Positions 15,587-24,578 of a stretch of DNA of 64,000 nucleotides are shown here, one piece after another. This DNA is from Ardenticatenaceae bacterium. Lineage in GTDB: Bacteria > Chloroflexota > Anaerolineae > Promineifilales > Promineifilaceae. Both the position numbers and the translations under genes were made by a program. The notes under the pieces are model-generated. The model had not been told where the DNA came from. It saw only the letters and a list, made by a program, of their open reading frames with translations, and did no database searches. The stretch is from contig JACKCC010000009.1 of assembly GCA_020634245.1 (NCBI GenBank), positions 248,001 to 312,000 on the forward strand. The letters are read 5' to 3'. Every line of letters starts with the position of its first letter. The stretch's first letter is position 1.

Positions 15587-17131
15587 ATGAATAAGCAAGT
15601 TCCATTGCTGCAAATGAAAAACATCACGAAGGCATTTCCAGGTGTCATCGCGAACGACAAAATTTCTCTCGATGTAAATAGTGGAGAAATCCTTGCGTTG
15701 TTGGGGGAAAATGGCGCGGGCAAATCAACACTCATGAAAGTACTTTACGGGTTACATAGCCCGGACGAAGGTGAAATATTTTTCAGGGGAAAACAAATCC
15801 AAATATCCTCTCCTAAGGTAGCTGTGGATTTAGGGATTGGAATGGTTCACCAGCATTTCATGCTCATCGAAAACATGACTGCTTTAGATAATGTGATGCT
15901 AGGATTGCCACAAGACAAACCACCGCTACTAAACGTTCAGGGAACCAGAAATAAATTTAATCAACTCGTAGAGAAATATGGATTAGTGGTAAATCCGGAC
16001 ACCCCAGTCTGGCAGCTTCCAGTAGGTAAACAGCAATGGCTTGAAATCTTGAAGTTGTTATTTCGAGATGTGCAACTGCTTATTCTAGACGAGCCAACAG
16101 CCGTGCTCACACCCGCAGAAGCTCGTCAGCTTTTCCAAACATTGAATGTTTTAATTGAGGAAGGGCGCTCAATAATTTTCATATCACATAAACTAGATGA
16201 AGTAAGGGAAATTGCAGACCGGATCACTGTGTTGCGTGATGGTGCTGTTGTTGGCACAGTGGATAAAGAAGAGACTTCTTTGCTCCAACTCTCGACAATG
16301 ATGGTAGGTCGTCCGGTAACATTAGAACGTAAACCCCGACCTGAAATGAATGATAAAAAAACCGTTTTAGACATCAAGGGTTTAAGATGTCTCGATGATC
16401 GGGGGCTAAAGGCATTAAAGTCAATTGATTTAACATTATATAGTGGTGAAATTCTCGGTGTAGCGGGTGTTGATGGTAATGGACAACGTGAATTGTCCGA
16501 ATGCATTACTGGGTTACGACAGCCAAACCACGGAACGATTGAAATAAAAGGAATCCCCATTACAGAAGTGGTCAAAGACCCTTCACTGTTAGGATTCATT
16601 CCAGAAGATCGTCATAAAACAGGGTTAGTTCTAGATTTTTCAATTATGGAAAATCTAATTTTGAAAACACATAGCAAACCCCCATTCTTGCAACGGGGTC
16701 TGATTCAGTGGGACCAAGTTCAGATTTCGTCGGAGAAATTAGTAAAGGAATATGATGTACGAACCCCTAATGTAGAAATTCCTGTTGGTATGCTCTCAGG
16801 AGGCAATCAACAGAAGGTTGTATTGGCAAGGGAGACCTGTGAACAGCCATCGGTAATCATCGGTTCACAGCCAACCCGGGGACTTGATCTCGGTGCTGTA
16901 GATGCGCTTCACGAGCTACTCTTACTTGAGCGCAATCGTGGTGCTGCGGTAATGTTCATCTCGACTGAATTATCCGAAGTAATGGCTTTAAGCGATCGGA
17001 TTATTGTCATGTTTGAAGGGGAGATTATGGGCGAACTGGATGGCGAAAGTGCCGAGTTGCTCCAGATTGGCGAAATGATGATGGGCCACCGATTTGAATC
17101 AAGCAAGACCAATGAAAGGAATTTCAGTTGA
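15587..17131 (+). CDS. Nup/BMP-type ABC transporter ATPase (two ABC domains)
   Basis: A 514-residue fused ATPase. Domain 1 has Walker A GENGAGKST (about residues 38-46), a degenerate signature LPVGKQQW and Walker B LLILDEPT. Domain 2 has a degenerate Walker A (GVDGNGQREL), signature LSGGNQQKVVLARE and PTRGLDLGA. This arrangement is that of NupO/YufO and RbsA relatives. A TTG three bases upstream is an alternative start; AGAGAGGG precedes both. It overlaps the first permease by 4 bp. It energises uptake of the ligand of the BMP lipoprotein. Confidence 0.85.
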   Translation: MNKQVPLLQMKNITKAFPGVIANDKISLDVNSGEILALLGENGAGKSTLMKVLYGLHSPDEGEIFFRGKQIQISSPKVAVDLGIGMVHQHFMLIENMTALDNVMLGLPQDKPPLLNVQGTRNKFNQLVEKYGLVVNPDTPVWQLPVGKQQWLEILKLLFRDVQLLILDEPTAVLTPAEARQLFQTLNVLIEEGRSIIFISHKLDEVREIADRITVLRDGAVVGTVDKEETSLLQLSTMMVGRPVTLERKPRPEMNDKKTVLDIKGLRCLDDRGLKALKSIDLTLYSGEILGVAGVDGNGQRELSECITGLRQPNHGTIEIKGIPITEVVKDPSLLGFIPEDRHKTGLVLDFSIMENLILKTHSKPPFLQRGLIQWDQVQISSEKLVKEYDVRTPNVEIPVGMLSGGNQQKVVLARETCEQPSVIIGSQPTRGLDLGAVDALHELLLLERNRGAAVMFISTELSEVMALSDRIIVMFEGEIMGELDGESAELLQIGEMMMGHRFESSKTNERNFS

Positions 17132-18264
17132 ACGACCAGCATAAATCAATAGATATTATCAAGCTGCAAGAAAAATTAGTTGAGACATTTACAGCTGGCT
17201 CACGTCCCGTACTTTCAATTATTATGGCATTCTTTGTATCGGGCGTGATCATCTATCTGCAAGGAATAAATCCGGTAGAAGCCTATGCAGCAGTTTGGCG
17301 TGGAGCATTTGGGAGCCTTGTCGCTTTTGGCAATACATGTGTGCGTACCACACCGTTACTACTGGGTGCTCTAGGTATGACCCTGGGGATTCGCGGCGGA
17401 CATTTTAATGTTGGCGGAGAGGGTCAACTATATATTGGTGCGGCTGCGGCTACTGCGGTTGCTCTAATCCCATTCCCTGTCCCTGGTTGGTTACATGTTT
17501 TGTTGGCAATGATTGCAGGCATTCTAGGCGGGACATTTTGGGCAGTGTTGCCAGCATTCTTACGTGCTTATCGCGGCATAAGCGAGATCGTTGTGACAAT
17601 TATGCTCAATTTTGTTGGCATTTACCTCGTCAGCTACTTTGTCCACGAACCAACTTTATTGGCTAAGGAAGGCGCTAGCTATGCCCAGTCACGTGAAATA
17701 CTAGATACGGCCGTATTACCGATTATGGTGAAAGGAACTAGTATGCATTATGGCATAGTCATTGCCGTCATACTAGGAATATTGCTCCAATTTGTTCTGA
17801 GGCGAACAGCTTTTGGTTTTCGCACTCGCATGGTCGGCACAAATCCAGAAGCATCTTATTATGCGGGCATAAAAGTTAAAGCGTCTCTGTTCGCTACGCT
17901 ACTAATAGTAGGTGGTTTTTATGGCTTGATGGGAACCGTTGAGATACTAGGACTAAAACATAGTTTATATGACAATTTTTCTGGTGGTCTGGGATATGAA
18001 ACGATTGCCGTAGCTTTAATGGGTGGGGCAAACCCTATTGGGGTGATTTTTTCAGCATTTTTCTTTGGAGGGTTGAAAGCCGGCGGTAATTTGATGCAAC
18101 AGACCGTTGGAATTCCCAGTTCGATGGTTCAAGTGATCCAAGCATTAGCAGTGCTATTTGTGGTTGGTTTTGGTGTTGTGACACCCAAACCGGCCAAGCG
18201 CAATAAGAAAGTTTTTCAAACAGTCACTCCGTCTAAAGTGAGAGAAGAGATAGGTAATGGGTAA
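17128..18264 (+). CDS. Nup/BMP-type ABC transporter permease 1
   Basis: A 378-residue polytopic membrane protein with a TTG start overlapping the ATPase stop. About eight to ten hydrophobic segments are visible. The motif GMTLGIRGGHFNVGGEGQLYIGA is typical of the NupP/YufP permeases (also BPD_transp_2). Together with the next gene it forms the heterodimeric channel of the BMP-type importer. Only one copy of the ACGGCCGT octamer is found in this whole transporter operon. Confidence 0.85.
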   Translation: MNDQHKSIDIIKLQEKLVETFTAGSRPVLSIIMAFFVSGVIIYLQGINPVEAYAAVWRGAFGSLVAFGNTCVRTTPLLLGALGMTLGIRGGHFNVGGEGQLYIGAAAATAVALIPFPVPGWLHVLLAMIAGILGGTFWAVLPAFLRAYRGISEIVVTIMLNFVGIYLVSYFVHEPTLLAKEGASYAQSREILDTAVLPIMVKGTSMHYGIVIAVILGILLQFVLRRTAFGFRTRMVGTNPEASYYAGIKVKASLFATLLIVGGFYGLMGTVEILGLKHSLYDNFSGGLGYETIAVALMGGANPIGVIFSAFFFGGLKAGGNLMQQTVGIPSSMVQVIQALAVLFVVGFGVVTPKPAKRNKKVFQTVTPSKVREEIGNG

Positions 18265-19190
18265 TGGAAGAATTAATCACGCAAATTGAGCCCTTTTTAC
18301 AGGCTACCATTAGGATGGCTGTTCCTCTTATTCTCACAGGAATTGGCATACTTTATACTGAACGCTGTGGGATTCTGAACATTGGCGTTGAGGGAAGTAT
18401 GCTGGTTGGAACATTTGCAGCTGTAGCAGGCTCTATGGCAACTGGCAATATATATATTGCTGTACTATGCGCAATGCTAGCTGGTGGGATATTATCGCTG
18501 GCCTTTGCTTATCTGACAATCAACAGGCGTGCTGATCAATTGGTTGCCGGTTTTGGGATCAACTTGTTCGCAGGTGGGTTGACACTAACTTTGATGCCTT
18601 ACTTAAATGCTAATCGAACCAGAGCAGTTTTGTTTCCAGTTATCGATACTGGCTTCCTCAAAAATATTCCTCTTCTAGGATCAATCTTATTTGATCAATC
18701 TATTGCTGTTTGGCTAGCAATTATTTTGACTCCTATTTCTGCATGGGTTCTTTATAAAACTACATGGGGATTAAATCTGCGAGCAGTTGGAGAAAACTCA
18801 AAAGCAGTTGCTACGGCCGGTCTATCCGTGATCCGCCTCCGCTATACAGGAGTCTTAGTTGGAGGGTTATTCGCCGGGTTAGGTGGAGCAGCATTAGCCT
18901 TAAATGACCTGGGGTTCTTTGTTCCCAATATGACACAAAGCCGTGGTTTTATTGTGTTAGCAGCATTAGTAGTTGGGAGGTGGAACCCCTACTATTTTGC
19001 TTTAGTTTGTCTGTTGTTTGGAGCAGCAGATGCATTGCAATTAAGAGCACAATCCTTTGGCTCTGTCCTTCCATACCAGTTTTATTTGATGCTTCCTTAC
19101 TTACTTACAATTGCCGCTTTAGCCGGATTAGTTGGAAAGACAAAGGCTCCCAAAGAATATTCTAAACCGTACGATCCCACACACTTCTAG
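18264..19190 (+). CDS. Nup/BMP-type ABC transporter permease 2
   Basis: A 308-residue polytopic membrane protein whose ATG shares one base with the preceding stop. GILYTERCGILNIGVEGSMLVGTFAAV is the conserved NupQ/YufQ segment. It completes the importer. A 120-bp region after it holds only weak inverted repeats before promoter C. Confidence 0.85.
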   Translation: MEELITQIEPFLQATIRMAVPLILTGIGILYTERCGILNIGVEGSMLVGTFAAVAGSMATGNIYIAVLCAMLAGGILSLAFAYLTINRRADQLVAGFGINLFAGGLTLTLMPYLNANRTRAVLFPVIDTGFLKNIPLLGSILFDQSIAVWLAIILTPISAWVLYKTTWGLNLRAVGENSKAVATAGLSVIRLRYTGVLVGGLFAGLGGAALALNDLGFFVPNMTQSRGFIVLAALVVGRWNPYYFALVCLLFGAADALQLRAQSFGSVLPYQFYLMLPYLLTIAALAGLVGKTKAPKEYSKPYDPTHF

Positions 19191-19312
19191 TTTCCTAGTA
19201 GTTCCCTCTCCTCTTTGCCCAACCTTCGGGTCAGAGTTCTTTGCTGCTGATTTACAGCTGAAAAATAAAACTCGATAGGCGCTGCCCTGTTTTCTAACCT
19301 ATCAGCACTAAT

Positions 19313-19368
19313 CTTTACGAATTCTTTATACCCTCTTTATGCGTCCAAAATCCCCTTTGTGATACAGT
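19313..19368 (+). promoter_or_regulatory. Promoter C: four 11-bp direct repeats plus extended -10 (racemase)
   Basis: Units CTTTACGAATT, CTTTATACCCT, CTTTATGCGTC and CAAAATCCCCT cover 19313-19356. Then come TTGT and GATACA at 19361-19366. It is almost identical to promoter B over about 56 bp. Transcription should start near 19373. Confidence 0.75.
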
Positions 19369-19406
19369 GCACATGTGGGAGTATGAGAAGTGGAGAGAAT
19401 GAGTTT

Positions 19407-20150
19407 ATGCGCATATTATTGATAAACCCCAATACATCCGAGGAATTCACTCGACGAGTTCAGGCGATTGCTGACCAATATGCGTTTCCGGGGACAACGG
19501 CCGTTGCCATGAATCCCACCACTGGTCCCCACTCCATCGAAGGAATTTACGACGAACTGCTCAGCGCCCCCGGTACACTGGAGCTGGCTATCAGCCACAT
19601 GGACGAGTTCGACGCCTTCGTCATCGCCTGCTACAGCGACCACCCCACCATTTACGCCTTGCGCGAAATCACTGACAAACCGGTGCTAGGCATTGCCGAA
19701 GCATCCATGTACGTCGCCTGCATGCTAGGCTATAACTTCAGCGTGGTTACTACGAATGAAGAGTGGGAACCTCTGCTCTGGGATGCCGTGCGCCACTACG
19801 GATTGACCGAACGGTGTGCCTCAGTGCGTTCCACACGCATGCCCGTTCTGGCTCTGGAAGCGGCCAGCGAAGAGGAAACCAGCGAACTCATCTTAAAAAC
19901 TGCCCAACAAGCCATTACCGAAGATGACGCCGAGGTAATTTGCCTGGGCTGTGCCGGTATGTCTGGCATGGATAAAGCATTACAAGATAAATTGGGCATT
20001 CCTGTTTTGGACGGGGTTGTCTGCGCTTTAAAGTTATTGGAAGGTTTGATTGGTTATGGCGTTACCAGCAGCAAAAAACGCGCCTATGCCCGACCAGGCC
20101 ACAAGCCAATCATTGGGTTGCCAGAAATTTTCGGCACCGTTTATCGTTAG
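19407..20150 (+). CDS. Asp/Glu/hydantoin racemase family protein (hydantoin or allantoin racemase)
   Basis: A 247-residue protein starting MRILLINPNTSEEFTRRV. The two catalytic cysteines of the family lie in VIACYSDHP (about residue 77) and VICLGCAGMSG (about residue 182). The family interconverts the enantiomers of 5-substituted hydantoins or allantoin. The ATG at 19407 is chosen because in-frame starts further upstream fall within or next to promoter C. Allantoinase in the same island makes allantoin racemase a good candidate role. Confidence 0.85.
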   Translation: MRILLINPNTSEEFTRRVQAIADQYAFPGTTAVAMNPTTGPHSIEGIYDELLSAPGTLELAISHMDEFDAFVIACYSDHPTIYALREITDKPVLGIAEASMYVACMLGYNFSVVTTNEEWEPLLWDAVRHYGLTERCASVRSTRMPVLALEAASEEETSELILKTAQQAITEDDAEVICLGCAGMSGMDKALQDKLGIPVLDGVVCALKLLEGLIGYGVTSSKKRAYARPGHKPIIGLPEIFGTVYR

Positions 20151-20185
20151 GATTTGGCTAGGAAGAGGAACAATATCCCGAAATA

Positions 20186-20299
20186 GGTGAAAACGGGAAA
20201 GTGTTTTGAATTAACCGACAACAGTTCTCCCGTTTTCCCTGGGTAAACCACAAAGAAATGACGGATTTTTCGTCAAAAGGCTTTTTGTGGTTCACCTAC
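20186..20299. repeat. Double-hairpin intergenic repeat, copy 1
   Basis: Two nested-free stems occur in tandem: GAAAACGGGA with TCCCGTTTTC, then GGTAAACCACAAAG with CTTTTTGTGGTTCACC. A close copy of the whole 110-bp arrangement occurs at 33760-33869. Both copies lie at the ends of transcription units, so it may be a terminator or a small mobile repeat. Confidence 0.65.
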
Positions 20300-20309
20300 C
20301 GCTTTTTAT

Positions 20310-20365
20310 CTTAATGGATTCCTTACGCCATCCTTATGCGTTCTTAATGACCCTTGTGATAAATT
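20310..20365 (+). promoter_or_regulatory. Promoter D: four 11-bp direct repeats plus extended -10 (fused binding protein)
   Basis: Units CTTAATGGATT, CCTTACGCCAT, CCTTATGCGTT and CTTAATGACCC cover 20310-20353. TTGT and GATAAA (20358-20363) follow. Spacing is identical to promoters A-C. It should drive the dual-transporter operon. Confidence 0.75.
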
Positions 20366-20486
20366 TCTCAAGTGATATGAACGTAAAATGGCCTTGGTTA
20401 TTAGGAGGTGTACATTCGAAAAACGATTGTGATTTCAATATTCGATTTTACCAACTTACACGAATCTGACTCGGAGGAGTACATAA

Positions 20487-22898
20487 ATGAAACGCTTTTT
20501 CTTACTGTTAACCGTCCTATTATTGTTAGTGGCGGCCTGTTCTCAATCAGCTGATACACCAACTGATACTGGTGCATCGACTTCGAACGAATCTACAACA
20601 AACGAATCCGCATCCACTGAATCAACAACAACTGAATCCGTAGATGTCATTAAAGTAGGTGCTTTGTATCCGCTTACCGGTCCAGATGCCGGTTGGGCCG
20701 GTGATCCTTACATCAAGTCCCACCAGATGGCGATTGACGAAATCAATGCTGCCGGTGGTATTGCCTGTTTGGGCGGCGCTCAACTTGAACTGGTGAAAGG
20801 TGATACCCAAGGCAAAGCCGAAACCGGCAATGCTGAAATGGAACGCCTCATTACCCAAGAGGGTGTCGTCGCTGTCATGGGCTCCGCCCTTAGCGGCACC
20901 ACATTACCGGCATCTGAAATTTCCGAAAAATTTGAAGTCCCCTACATTGTGCCGAATGCTCTGGATGGCGTCATCACCGATCGTGGCCTCAAATACGTTT
21001 TCCAGACCGTTTCCACATTACAACAATGGGGCGCTGATGACGTCGCCTGGGCCAAAGAACATGGGGCACAAACGGCCGTTATCACCGTACCTAATATTAC
21101 TTTTGGTGCAGAAGTCGAAGACACCTGGAAAGCCGGGATAGAAACCGAAGGTATTGAACTCTTGGCAAGCTTCACATACGATGCCAACACCAACGATTTC
21201 ACCGACACAATCCTTCGCGTCAAGCAAGAAGACCCAGATGTCTGGTTCTTGCTAGGCAACGCTGAAACTCCCCAGGTCACCAAACAATCCAAAGAACAAG
21301 GTTATTGGCCAAAGATGGGTATTATCACCCTGGGTTCCGGCTTCGCTACAACCTTCTATCTGAACGAGACAGGTGCAGAAAATGCCGATGGGATCATCGT
21401 AACGCAGGACTTCGCCCCCGTGAGCGCTTTGAACGTTAGCGAAGACTTCAAGAAAGCCTTCAAAGATTATACCGGGCAAGACTTGGGTGGCACTTACAAC
21501 ACCACCTACGCCTCCACCTGGCTGTTAGCCGATGCGCTGGAAGCCGCCTGTTCCACTGACCCGAAAGTGCTGGCTGAAACACTACGCACCACAACCTTCA
21601 CCGATGGCGAGGGCAAATGGGGTTTCCAATGGCCTGAAGCTTCCTTCGACGAAAAAGGCCGACTGCAACAGGCTGCCACAGTGATTGCCCAGTGGCAGGG
21701 CGGCCAACAGGTTGCCATTTGGCCTAATAACTTAGCTGCCGCGGAACCGGTTTGGCCAGTACCTAGCTGGGATGAAAGATCAGGTACAATGACGGGTGAA
21801 GCGATTGAACAGCCAGAACCGGCAGCGGACCTCATGAGCCTCCTCAACAGTGATGAGATTAATGAAGCCGCTCTCGCTTCTGACTATTCGCAAGCGATTC
21901 TGGCCGACATGGCTACCGTAGTTGATACGTCTGCCTTCCAGAAAGAAGGTCCTTACGTCATCGCCGTATCGCAGCAGGATGCCAGCAATGGTTGGGGTAA
22001 CACCTACAATGTCACCATTTCAGGTTATGGCGAGCAATTGTTGGCCGAAGGCGTTTTGGCGCAGCCGTTGTTAACGGCCGTAACCAATGATGCCAACCAA
22101 CAAATCAGCGACATCGAAAACTTCATCGAACAACAACCAGACGCCATCGTCGTCGAGCCGCTGGGTCGTGCCGCGTCCACAACCGTCATCAAACGGGCAA
22201 TTGACGCCGGTATCCCGGTTGTCCTTTGCGCCAACGGTATCGAAGGCGACGACTTCACTGCTCGTGTTGACGTAGACTTCTACGAAGTGGCCTACAAATC
22301 CGGTGTCGGTTTGGCCGAACTGATGGGTGGTGAAGGTAAAGTTGTGGTCTTCAACGGTATCGCCGGTGTAGACTCGACGGAAACCTGGCAAGCTGCTGCC
22401 CTTGATGCTCTTAGCAACTACCCCGGTGTCGAAATCATCGCTACCGAATACGCCCAGTGGAACATTGCCACCGCCAAGCAAAAGATGGAAGCCATCATGG
22501 CTGCCAATCCTGAAATCGACGGTGTCTGGGCCGGTGGTGGTGAAATGGCCCTCGGCGCAGCCCTGGCTTTCGAAGATGCCGGTGTTGAACCGCCCAAGTT
22601 CGCCATGGTCAACGTGCCCAACGGCTTCCTCCGTCTGGCTGAAGAGTATGGCTATGAGTTTGTCGGCTCCCCCGATCCGCCTTCGATGTCCCGCTACTGT
22701 CTGCAAACGGCCGTTGACATCCTCCAGGGTCAAGAAGTCACCAAGTTCATCAGCCTCCGCACCTTGATGGACGGCGCTGAACCCTACGACAATAGTGACT
22801 TCGTGCAGTGGTACGTACCTGAACTGAACGATGACTTTATCCCGCCAGCCGCTGTTGATGTTCAATACTACATTGACGGTGGATTTGGACGGAAATAG
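20487..22898 (+). CDS. Fused dual substrate-binding lipoprotein: Liv-type plus ribose-type domains
   Basis: An 803-residue lipoprotein. The signal peptide ends in LVAAC (about residues 15-19), followed by a Ser/Thr-rich linker. Residues about 53-430 form a Liv-type (Peripla_BP_6) domain: IKVGALYPLTGPDAGW, MAIDEINAAGGI, VVAVMGSALSGTTLPASEISEKFEVPYI. After a linker, residues about 487-803 form a ribose/CUT2-type (Peripla_BP_4) domain: YVIAVSQQDASNGWGNTYNVTISGYGEQL, QQPDAIVVEPLGRAASTTVIKRAIDAGIPVV, IDGVWAGGGEMALGAALAFEDAG. Ordinary binding proteins have one domain. Downstream lie both a ribose-type importer (23001-26581) and a Liv-type importer (28201-31564), one for each domain class. The start follows GGAGGAG. 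Confidence 0.9.
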   Translation: MKRFFLLLTVLLLLVAACSQSADTPTDTGASTSNESTTNESASTESTTTESVDVIKVGALYPLTGPDAGWAGDPYIKSHQMAIDEINAAGGIACLGGAQLELVKGDTQGKAETGNAEMERLITQEGVVAVMGSALSGTTLPASEISEKFEVPYIVPNALDGVITDRGLKYVFQTVSTLQQWGADDVAWAKEHGAQTAVITVPNITFGAEVEDTWKAGIETEGIELLASFTYDANTNDFTDTILRVKQEDPDVWFLLGNAETPQVTKQSKEQGYWPKMGIITLGSGFATTFYLNETGAENADGIIVTQDFAPVSALNVSEDFKKAFKDYTGQDLGGTYNTTYASTWLLADALEAACSTDPKVLAETLRTTTFTDGEGKWGFQWPEASFDEKGRLQQAATVIAQWQGGQQVAIWPNNLAAAEPVWPVPSWDERSGTMTGEAIEQPEPAADLMSLLNSDEINEAALASDYSQAILADMATVVDTSAFQKEGPYVIAVSQQDASNGWGNTYNVTISGYGEQLLAEGVLAQPLLTAVTNDANQQISDIENFIEQQPDAIVVEPLGRAASTTVIKRAIDAGIPVVLCANGIEGDDFTARVDVDFYEVAYKSGVGLAELMGGEGKVVVFNGIAGVDSTETWQAAALDALSNYPGVEIIATEYAQWNIATAKQKMEAIMAANPEIDGVWAGGGEMALGAALAFEDAGVEPPKFAMVNVPNGFLRLAEEYGYEFVGSPDPPSMSRYCLQTAVDILQGQEVTKFISLRTLMDGAEPYDNSDFVQWYVPELNDDFIPPAAVDVQYYIDGGFGRK

Positions 22899-22921
22899 TT
22901 AACAAGTAATACGCATTCTCA

Positions 22922-22955
22922 GTTCCCTGCCAGGCAGCTTAGCCTGGCAGGGAAC
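22922..22955 (+). terminator. Strong hairpin between the fused binding protein and its ATPase
   Basis: GTTCCCTGCCAGGC pairs perfectly with GCCTGGCAGGGAAC across a 6-base loop, followed by GTTTTC. As at 15515-15554, it sits directly after the binding-protein gene and may limit read-through to the transporter genes. Confidence 0.65.
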
Positions 22956-23000
22956 GTTTTCACTGTTCAAAGCTTTTGTCCCTATCCCAAAGGCTAGAAA

Positions 23001-24542
23001 ATGACTGAACAAACAAGCCCAAACCCCGTAAACACCATTCTTTCCCTAAACAACATCCATAAAACATTTGGGGGCATTCATGCTTTAGCCGGCGTGTCGT
23101 TTGACTTAAAAGCCGGTGAAGTTCATGCCCTCGTGGGAGAAAATGGAGCTGGAAAATCAACCCTGATTAAAACCATCACTGGTGCGTATTCACCCGATGA
23201 AGGCACCATCCAAATTGGTGATGTTGCTTATGACGTACTCTCCCCCGAACAAGCGCGCCAGCTTGGCGTAGGCGTTGTCTATCAAGAGTTCAATCTTTTG
23301 CAAGATATGTCGGTCGCCGAAAACATCTTTTTAACCACACCCCCGATGGGCCGTTGGGGACTCATTAACACCAGAGAACGTGCTCAACAAGCTTACACCC
23401 TATTGGAACGTTTGGGCGCACACAAACATATTAATCCAAACACATTGGTCAAGGATCTCACCGTTGGCGAACAACAAATCGTCGAGATTGCCAAGGCGCT
23501 GGCTATTAACGCCCACATCCTGATTATGGATGAGCCATCGGCCGTGCTGCCCAGCCGCGATTTGGACCGTCTTTTTGAAGTGATTCACGCTTTGCGTGAG
23601 GAAGGTCATGGCATTATTTATATTTCCCATCGCCTCAATGAGATTTTTGAATTGGCCGACCGGGTGACGGTTTTGAAAGATGGCCAGACGATGGCTACCA
23701 AGCAGGTTGCGGAAACCAACGAGGATGATTTGGTCCGCTTGATGGTAGGCCGTGAATTGACAGATATGTATCCGCCAGTGGACACGGCCGTACCCGAAGG
23801 CGAAGTCTTACTCGAAGTCCACGATTTATGCATTGAAAATACAGTCTTTGACATTGATTTCCAGGTGCGGGAAGGTGAAATTGTGGGACTGGCTGGATTG
23901 GGGGGAAGCGGCCGTACTACCATCGCCCGTGCCCTGGTAGGGCTGGCCAAGATCATCTCCGGCGAAATCATCTACTTTGGCCAGGCCGCCCGGATGACGC
24001 CGGCCTGGGCCGCCCGCGCCGGTGTCGTTTTAATTCCCGAAGACCGCAAATCATACGGGCTTATATTAGACCAGAGCAACCGCTTCAACATCACCCTGCC
24101 CAACCTGCCACAGTTAGAGAAATGGCGGATGATCTTCAAACGCAACGAGTGGGATCCGGTCGTTTCGGCCATCAATGATCTGGGCGTTCGCCCGCCGCAG
24201 CCAGAGTTAGCTTCTGGCAGTTTGAGCGGCGGCAACCAGCAAAAGGTCGTCCTGGCCAAATGGCTGATGGCCCGGCCTAAAGTCATTGTTTTTGATGAGC
24301 CAACTCGCGGTATCGATGTTGGCGCAAAAGCGGAAATTTATCTGCGCATGCGCGAAATTGCGCAGCAAGGCGTGGGCATCATCATGGCCTCGTCAGACCT
24401 GCCCGAACTATTAGGCATGAGCGACCGCATTCTCGTGCTGCATGAAGGGCGGATAGTCGGCGAACTTTCGCGCGCCGAAGCGACGGAAGAGGCGATTATG
24501 CGCCTGGCAACGGCGACAAATTCAAATGGTGCGGCTGCCTGA
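23001..24542 (+). CDS. RbsA-like ABC ATPase (two ABC domains)
   Basis: A 513-residue fused ATPase of the CUT2 type. Domain 1: Walker A GENGAGKST (about residues 49-57), signature LTVGEQQIVEIAKAL, Walker B LIMDEPSAVL. Domain 2: GLGGSGRTT in the Walker A position, signature LSGGNQQKVVLAKWL and IVFDEPTRGIDVGAK. It energises the two RbsC-like permeases that follow, and would work with the C-terminal, ribose-type domain of the 803-residue lipoprotein. The true substrate is probably not ribose, given the catabolic neighbours. Confidence 0.85.
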   Translation: MTEQTSPNPVNTILSLNNIHKTFGGIHALAGVSFDLKAGEVHALVGENGAGKSTLIKTITGAYSPDEGTIQIGDVAYDVLSPEQARQLGVGVVYQEFNLLQDMSVAENIFLTTPPMGRWGLINTRERAQQAYTLLERLGAHKHINPNTLVKDLTVGEQQIVEIAKALAINAHILIMDEPSAVLPSRDLDRLFEVIHALREEGHGIIYISHRLNEIFELADRVTVLKDGQTMATKQVAETNEDDLVRLMVGRELTDMYPPVDTAVPEGEVLLEVHDLCIENTVFDIDFQVREGEIVGLAGLGGSGRTTIARALVGLAKIISGEIIYFGQAARMTPAWAARAGVVLIPEDRKSYGLILDQSNRFNITLPNLPQLEKWRMIFKRNEWDPVVSAINDLGVRPPQPELASGSLSGGNQQKVVLAKWLMARPKVIVFDEPTRGIDVGAKAEIYLRMREIAQQGVGIIMASSDLPELLGMSDRILVLHEGRIVGELSRAEATEEAIMRLATATNSNGAAA

Positions 24543-24578
24543 AAACTGGCTTTTCAATGATGAAAGAAGAAGGTAAAT

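Noticed and set aside
20377..20469. Possible 30-codon upstream reading frame before the fused binding protein
   Set aside because: It lies within the leader after promoter D, has no convincing ribosome site and no recognisable sequence.
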